From Albula goreensis (Eukaryota > Chordata > Actinopteri > Albuliformes > Albulidae), in the NCBI GenBank assembly GCA_022829145.1, contig CM040765.1, positions 13,355,792 to 13,419,791 on the forward strand: a stretch of DNA of 64,000 bases, given 5' to 3'. Made by a program: the position numbers and the translations under genes. Below, in pieces: positions 62,101 through 64,000 of this stretch. Numbering within the stretch: the stretch's first letter is position 1; every line of letters begins with the position of its first letter. Under the pieces are notes generated by a model. The model did not search any database, was not told the origin of the DNA, and saw only the letters and a program-made list of their open reading frames with translations.

Positions 62101-64000
62101 TGCAAACATTTGACAAATCCTGGAAACTTTGGACAAGTTTATACCAGTTTTCACATTCCTGCAGCTTTGATCTTTATAGGAGCATTATGTCATTCTAGGT
62201 GATTTCCTGAAGACATTGGAAGACCCAGACCTCAACGTGAGGAGGGTTGCCCTGGTAACGTTCAATTCGGCAGCCCACAACAAACCTTCCCTAATCCGGG
62301 ACCTCCTGGACACAGTTCTTCCACACCTGTACAACGAGACGAAAGTGCGCAAAGAGCTCATCAGAGAGGCAAGTCTCCTTCTCTCCTCATCTTCCTCTTA
62401 TGAGTCATTCTTTTCTTCACTCTCTACTTTGATCTAAGCTAGAATGTGTATGTCTATTTGTTGTTTTGTTCGCAAGTTACCATGTCTCCTTGTCTGTTGG
62501 TCACTGTGTTCCTAAACGAGCGTGCTTTGTGTGCTTGTAACTAGTGTCCCCTGTGAGTGTTTTTTGGTCATTGTTGATTTTTTTGGACTTGGTGCTCTAG
62601 GTTGAGATGGGACCATTCAAACACACAGTGGACGATGGGCTGGACATCCGGAAGGCTGCGTTTGAGTGCATGTACACACTGCTGGACAGCTGCTTAGACA
62701 GACTAGACATCTTTGAGTTCCTCAACCATGTGGAGGATGGGCTAAAGGACCATTACGACATCAAGGTACACAGCCAAATTCTGATGGGTGGTCTAGTGAA
62801 ACAATCTTTTGCTCCTCTTGTTTCTCTTGCATTTAAGGCTTATGCAAAATTTCCAATATTAAACCTAAAGCTTATGCTACTTTTAGCAGGTAAGTTTAAC
62901 TTTAACTATGAATAAGTGTACATAATTGCTAACTATGTATTTGGTAAATGTGGGACTGAAGCTCAACATTTTAGATTACTGTGGAGCTTTAACCACCAAT
63001 TGCAGCACAATTTTCTGTTGAGATTTGAGAATTTTTTATTTCTACAGTTGACATGCCTTTCCCCATGATTGGCGGTTTGGCCTAAACCTTGTCATCACCA
63101 GTAAATTGTAAACCGTGGCACGGATCTCCATTTTAATTTTTTATATGAATAAATTTCATACATTGTCGTCATCTTCATAATCAAATTACTGTCCTTCACG
63201 TAATGCTCTTGAGATTGGAGAGTACAAAGCAGTATGGGAATGCCCTAGTTGAGCTGAAAGCTCACCACTGAAGGCTGTATGAGCCGTGCATTACATCATA
63301 GCCTCAGGACAGAGCGCCATCTCTTCATCAGTAATTTAAAACCGGTAATGTTGAAATACACTGTGTGATTAGGATGAGTGGTGTTGATTAGGATTCCTTT
63401 GAAAGCTGGTAAGATGTTAATCAGGGTGAATTAAATCTTTTAATAGCGAGTCGCAATACCGAGTGATGTTAGTCAGGAGAGCTGTGAAACTGTGGAAACT
63501 GTGGAAGCTGGCGACGGTGAAGCCCAGTGCATGGAGATGATCCGGAGGGCAGTGAAAGCTAGGGATGTTGTGAGGTGACGTGTGCCGTGTGCCATTTCCC
63601 CCCCAGATGCTGACGTTCCTGATGCTGGCGAGACTGTCCACGCTGTGCCCAAGCGCCGTGCTGCAGAGGCTGGACAGGCTGGTGGAGCCCCTGCGGGCCA
63701 CCTGCACGACAAAGGTGAGCGGAACACAACCCTGCCATTACCCGTCTGCCTTTTACAGGTGGTCTTTGCATTTGCTTAACTGAATTCCCCTAAACCATTC
63801 AGTAATACTGTTATCCCGCCAGTATTTAGCCTCTCAATCTTCTGGTTTGGAGCACTGTGTCTTCTGGTGTGGAGCTCTGCCCTGACTGTTGACTTGGCTT
63901 ACTCATTGTTGCATAGTACGTAGTTACAATCATACTACTGTGTACATAGTTCATTGAGTGTTACGCAGTGCTCTACCCCCATCTGCTGTTCTTAACGCTG
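41124..64000 (+). CDS. CAND1: CAND1, cullin-associated NEDD8-dissociated protein 1 (14 exons, 3' end missing)
   Basis: CAND1 is an all-HEAT-repeat protein of about 1,230 residues. It wraps around un-neddylated cullin-RBX1 in the cytoplasm and nucleus and exchanges substrate-receptor modules (for example SKP1-F-box on CUL1). Spliced exons give [20 protein letters not shown] at the N-terminus, an acidic insert (about residues 314-344, DDEDEDEN and YSDDDD) and near-identity to vertebrate CAND1 as I remember it. The coding total to exon 14 is 1,156 residues once four indels in exon 10 are allowed for. About 74 residues in a final exon remain, giving the family length exactly. CAND2 is excluded by the N-terminus and by residues 164-180. 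All introns are GT-AG except intron 12 (GC-AG). The ATG context is AAATATGG. Intact splice phases and conservation argue against a pseudogene. Confidence 0.97.
41192..44398 (+). other. CAND1: CAND1 intron 1
   Basis: A GT-AG intron of 3.2 kb, phase 2. Its first 650 bases contain a cluster of AGCTAGCTAAC/AACGTTAGCTAGC words (41,560-41,815), of a kind common near fish promoters. The rest is AT-rich unique sequence without a gene. Confidence 0.9.
44399..44542 (+). CDS. CAND1: CAND1 exon 2
   Basis: Encodes residues 23-70 ([15 protein letters not shown]...EVQNLAVK) plus two bases of codon 71. Acceptor TTCCAG, donor ATG|GTAGGA. The [20 protein letters not shown] segment is characteristic of CAND proteins. 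Confidence 0.95.
44815..44955 (+). repeat. Interspersed repeat fragment (GATTCAGGTGAAG type)
   Basis: AGCAGATGTTTTTATCAGTGG, GATTCAGGTGAAGCACCTCA and CAAGCCCAGCACTCTAACTA follow the order of a repeat widespread in fish genomes (AGCAGACGCTTTTATCCAAAG ... TTCAGGTTAAGTACCTTGCTC ... CCCTAACCACT). A second copy is in intron 5. The exact family name is uncertain. Confidence 0.55.
45198..45216. repeat. T-run
   Basis: A homopolymer of about 19 T within intron 2. Confidence 0.9.
47015..47169 (+). CDS. CAND1: CAND1 exon 3
   Basis: Encodes residues 71-122 ([20 protein letters not shown] to GELPPASS) plus one base. Acceptor TTTTTCAG, donor AGTG|GTAAGT. Confidence 0.95.
47170..48275 (+). other. CAND1: CAND1 intron 3
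   Basis: 1.1 kb, GT-AG, phase 1. A TG-rich low-complexity stretch lies at about 48,040-48,160. The acceptor has a long pyrimidine tract (CCCCCCCTTCCCCAACCCTC region). Nothing else is recognised. Confidence 0.9.
48276..48399 (+). CDS. CAND1: CAND1 exon 4
   Basis: Encodes residues 123-163 ([20 protein letters not shown] to LDIMADMLC) plus two bases of codon 164. The donor is CAG|GTGAGC. A diverged copy of its last bases lies 83 bp downstream in intron 4. Residue 163 is Cys where mammals have Ser. Confidence 0.95.
48451..48486 (+). pseudogene. Diverged duplicate of the exon 4 3' end
   Basis: ATCCTGGCCGACATGCTGTG at 48,460 matches the exon 4 end ATCATGGCAGACATGCTTTG, then CAG in both. Identity is about 22 of 26 bases, offset 83 bp, and the translation [10 protein letters not shown] echoes [10 protein letters not shown]. 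The donor GT is AT here, and a TGA follows at once. It appears to be a dead partial exon duplication. Confidence 0.55.
48690..48749. mobile_element. Transposon end relic
   Basis: AAAACCAGCAGACCTTGCAG followed by GACCTGGGTTAGGAACCACTG resembles the terminal part of fish hAT-like MITEs. Its end, CCACTG, is shared with the element at 13,407-13,585. The other end is not visible. Confidence 0.45.
49397..49943 (+). repeat. Tandem duplication, 274-bp unit, two copies
   Basis: The unit beginning TGCATTGCTTTGTGTATGAA at 49,397 repeats at 49,671 and continues to about 49,943. The copies differ, as far as I can see, by one G in a GGGGG/GGGG run. Such identity means a very recent duplication or an assembly artefact. 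Confidence 0.92.
50997..51253 (+). CDS. CAND1: CAND1 exon 5
   Basis: Encodes residues 164-249 ([20 protein letters not shown] to SRQAGHRI) plus one base. Acceptor CCACAG, donor ATTG|GTGAGC. Residues [20 protein letters not shown] are diagnostic for CAND1 rather than CAND2. Confidence 0.96.
51425..51520 (+). repeat. Interspersed repeat fragment (second copy)
   Basis: GTAATTCAGGTTAAGTACCT followed by TGCTTAAGGGAACAATGACA matches, in order, the copy in intron 2. It is also close to the wording of a widespread fish repeat. Only the central part survives. Confidence 0.6.
52018..52034. repeat. T-run
   Basis: A homopolymer of about 17 T in intron 5. Confidence 0.9.
52674..52779 (+). CDS. CAND1: CAND1 exon 6
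   Basis: Encodes residues 250-284 ([20 protein letters not shown] to QAFESFVR) plus two bases. Acceptor TTCTGCAG, donor AAG|GTAAGC. Confidence 0.95.
52780..53690 (+). other. CAND1: CAND1 intron 6
   Basis: 0.9 kb, GT-AG, phase 2. AT-rich unique sequence; nothing recognised. Confidence 0.9.
53691..53836 (+). CDS. CAND1: CAND1 exon 7
   Basis: Encodes residues 285-333, ending in the first half of the acidic insert ([15 protein letters not shown] then ADEDYQ). Acceptor CCCGCAG, donor CAAG|GTACGA. In CAND1 structures this acidic segment is a disordered loop. Confidence 0.95.
53837..57357 (+). other. CAND1: CAND1 intron 7
   Basis: 3.5 kb, GT-AG, phase 1, the longest intron in the window. It contains a dispersed-repeat fragment near 54,200-54,250 and a T-run at 56,508-56,524. 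Open frames up to 107 codons on either strand have no recognisable homology. Confidence 0.9.
56508..56524. repeat. T-run
   Basis: About 17 T in intron 7. Confidence 0.9.
57358..57650 (+). CDS. CAND1: CAND1 exon 8
   Basis: Encodes residues 334-431: [20 protein letters not shown] through [13 protein letters not shown]. It completes the acidic insert and resumes HEAT repeats. It ends on a codon boundary with donor CAG|GTACAC. The open frame continues past the donor into the CA repeat but is not coding there. Confidence 0.96.
57651..57997 (+). other. CAND1: CAND1 intron 8
   Basis: 347 bp, GT-AG, phase 0. A CA-rich repeat occupies 57,653-57,720, starting directly at the donor. The remaining sequence is unique. 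Confidence 0.92.
57653..57720. repeat. (CA)n microsatellite abutting a splice donor
   Basis: A CA tract with TC, GC and TG interruptions begins within the donor site of exon 8. Confidence 0.95.
57998..58139 (+). CDS. CAND1: CAND1 exon 9
   Basis: Encodes residues 432-478 ([20 protein letters not shown] to [10 protein letters not shown]) plus one base. Acceptor TCTGCAG, donor CCAG|GTACGA. Residues 434-435 (Met-Thr) differ from the mammalian Asn-Ile. Confidence 0.95.
58140..59618 (+). other. CAND1: CAND1 intron 9
   Basis: 1.5 kb, GT-AG, phase 1. AT-rich; no repeats or genes recognised with confidence. Confidence 0.9.
59619..61109 (+). CDS. CAND1: CAND1 exon 10 (large exon with four indels)
   Basis: This 1,491-bp exon encodes residues 479-976, about 40 percent of the protein, with many central HEAT repeats. 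It is much more GC-rich than its neighbours. As given, the frame is broken: one base is missing in the C-run at 59,868-59,871; one extra base at 59,908-59,911 restores frame after 13 altered residues; two bases are missing near 60,098-60,104; and one G is missing in the run at 60,707-60,710. Each break is bracketed by conserved CAND1 sequence in the next frame, and the net effect is minus 3 bases. Literal translation after 60,098 would stop at 60,229. I favour sequencing error in GC-rich, homopolymer-containing DNA. Donor TCAG|GTGGGC. Confidence 0.93.
61110..61823 (+). other. CAND1: CAND1 intron 10
   Basis: 0.7 kb, GT-AG, phase 1. Nothing recognised beyond short low-complexity tracts. Confidence 0.9.
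61824..61919 (+). CDS. CAND1: CAND1 exon 11
   Basis: Encodes residues 977-1008 ([20 protein letters not shown] to LLKNCI) plus one base. Acceptor CCCCTCAG, donor ATAG|GTATCT. Confidence 0.95.
62199..62368 (+). CDS. CAND1: CAND1 exon 12 with GC donor
   Basis: Encodes residues 1009-1065 ([20 protein letters not shown] to VRKELIRE). The acceptor is TTCTAG after a 279-bp intron. The donor reads GAGAG|GCAAGT, a GC donor with otherwise perfect consensus. Joining here gives LIREVEMGP, the conserved sequence; the nearby GT would add four bases and break the frame. Confidence 0.94.
62369..62600 (+). other. CAND1: CAND1 intron 12, GC-AG type
   Basis: 232 bp, begins GCAAGT and ends CTCTAG, phase 0. 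A short gene-internal intron with T-rich 3' half. Confidence 0.9.
62601..62765 (+). CDS. CAND1: CAND1 exon 13
   Basis: Encodes residues 1066-1120 ([20 protein letters not shown] to [11 protein letters not shown]), identical to my memory of the human protein. Ends on a codon boundary, donor AAG|GTACAC. Confidence 0.96.
62766..63606 (+). other. CAND1: CAND1 intron 13
   Basis: 0.84 kb, GT-AG, phase 0. No gene or clear repeat; the open frame continuing from exon 13 into the intron is not conserved. Confidence 0.9.
63607..63714 (+). CDS. CAND1: CAND1 exon 14
   Basis: Encodes residues 1121-1156 ([20 protein letters not shown] to RATCTTK). Acceptor CCCCAG, donor AAAG|GTGAGC. This is part of the C-terminal domain that contacts the cullin and displaces adaptors. 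Confidence 0.95.
63715..64000 (+). other. CAND1: CAND1 intron 14, partial
   Basis: Begins GTGAGC and runs off the right edge. The final exon (about 74 residues, then the 3'UTR) lies outside. A short imperfect direct repeat (CTTCTGGT.TGGAGC) occurs at 63,839-63,878. Confidence 0.85.

Noticed and set aside
62607..62915. Extension of exon 13 beyond 62,765
   Set aside because: A GT donor sits exactly where conserved CAND1 sequence ends, and the sequence after it is not CAND1.
41124..64000. CAND2 instead of CAND1
   Set aside because: The N-terminus [10 protein letters not shown] and the exon 5 residues match CAND1 and not the CAND2 sequence I recall.
41124..64000. CAND1 pseudogene
   Set aside because: All splice sites, phases and 13 of 14 exons are intact; indels are confined to one GC-rich exon, which suggests sequence error.

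Overview
The window looks like vertebrate nuclear DNA, most likely from a ray-finned fish. It is AT-rich, intron-dominated sequence with dinucleotide microsatellites, decayed Tc1-like, MITE and SINE fragments of kinds common in teleosts, and GT-AG spliced genes. No bacterial or viral gene organisation is visible. I cannot name the species.

Layout. (1) 1-17,873 is best read as the first intron of GRIP1 on the minus strand. A short first coding exon, beginning MPGWKKNIP, lies at 17,928-17,874 with a splice donor, and a CpG-containing upstream region follows to about 18,170. (2) About 18,171-40,700 is a 22-kb stretch between the two genes. It has no convincing protein-coding gene. It holds microsatellites, a decayed Tc1-like element, SINE-like pieces, one isolated CpG-rich block near 35.6-35.85 kb with a splice-donor-like site, and AT-rich stretches resembling conserved non-coding DNA. 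(3) 41,124 to the right edge is CAND1 on the plus strand. Fourteen coding exons were assembled by hand with matching splice phases. They encode residues 1-1156 of a protein expected to be about 1,230 residues. The last exon, about 74 residues, lies past the right edge. GRIP1 and CAND1 are head to head, which matches their order in mammals as I remember it.

Function. CAND1 is the cullin-associated HEAT-repeat protein that binds un-neddylated cullin-RBX1 and exchanges substrate-receptor modules of cullin-RING ubiquitin ligases. GRIP1 is a multi-PDZ scaffold of synapses and epithelia. They are neighbours but have no known shared pathway.

Most notable observations: four small indels inside the large, very GC-rich CAND1 exon 10, probably sequence errors; a GC-AG intron after exon 12; a diverged second copy of the 3' end of exon 4 lying 83 bp downstream in intron 4; a near-perfect 274-bp tandem duplication in intron 4; a CA repeat starting at the exon 8 donor; and the alternative GRIP1 N-terminal exon. 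I did not find an undescribed multi-gene system in this window.
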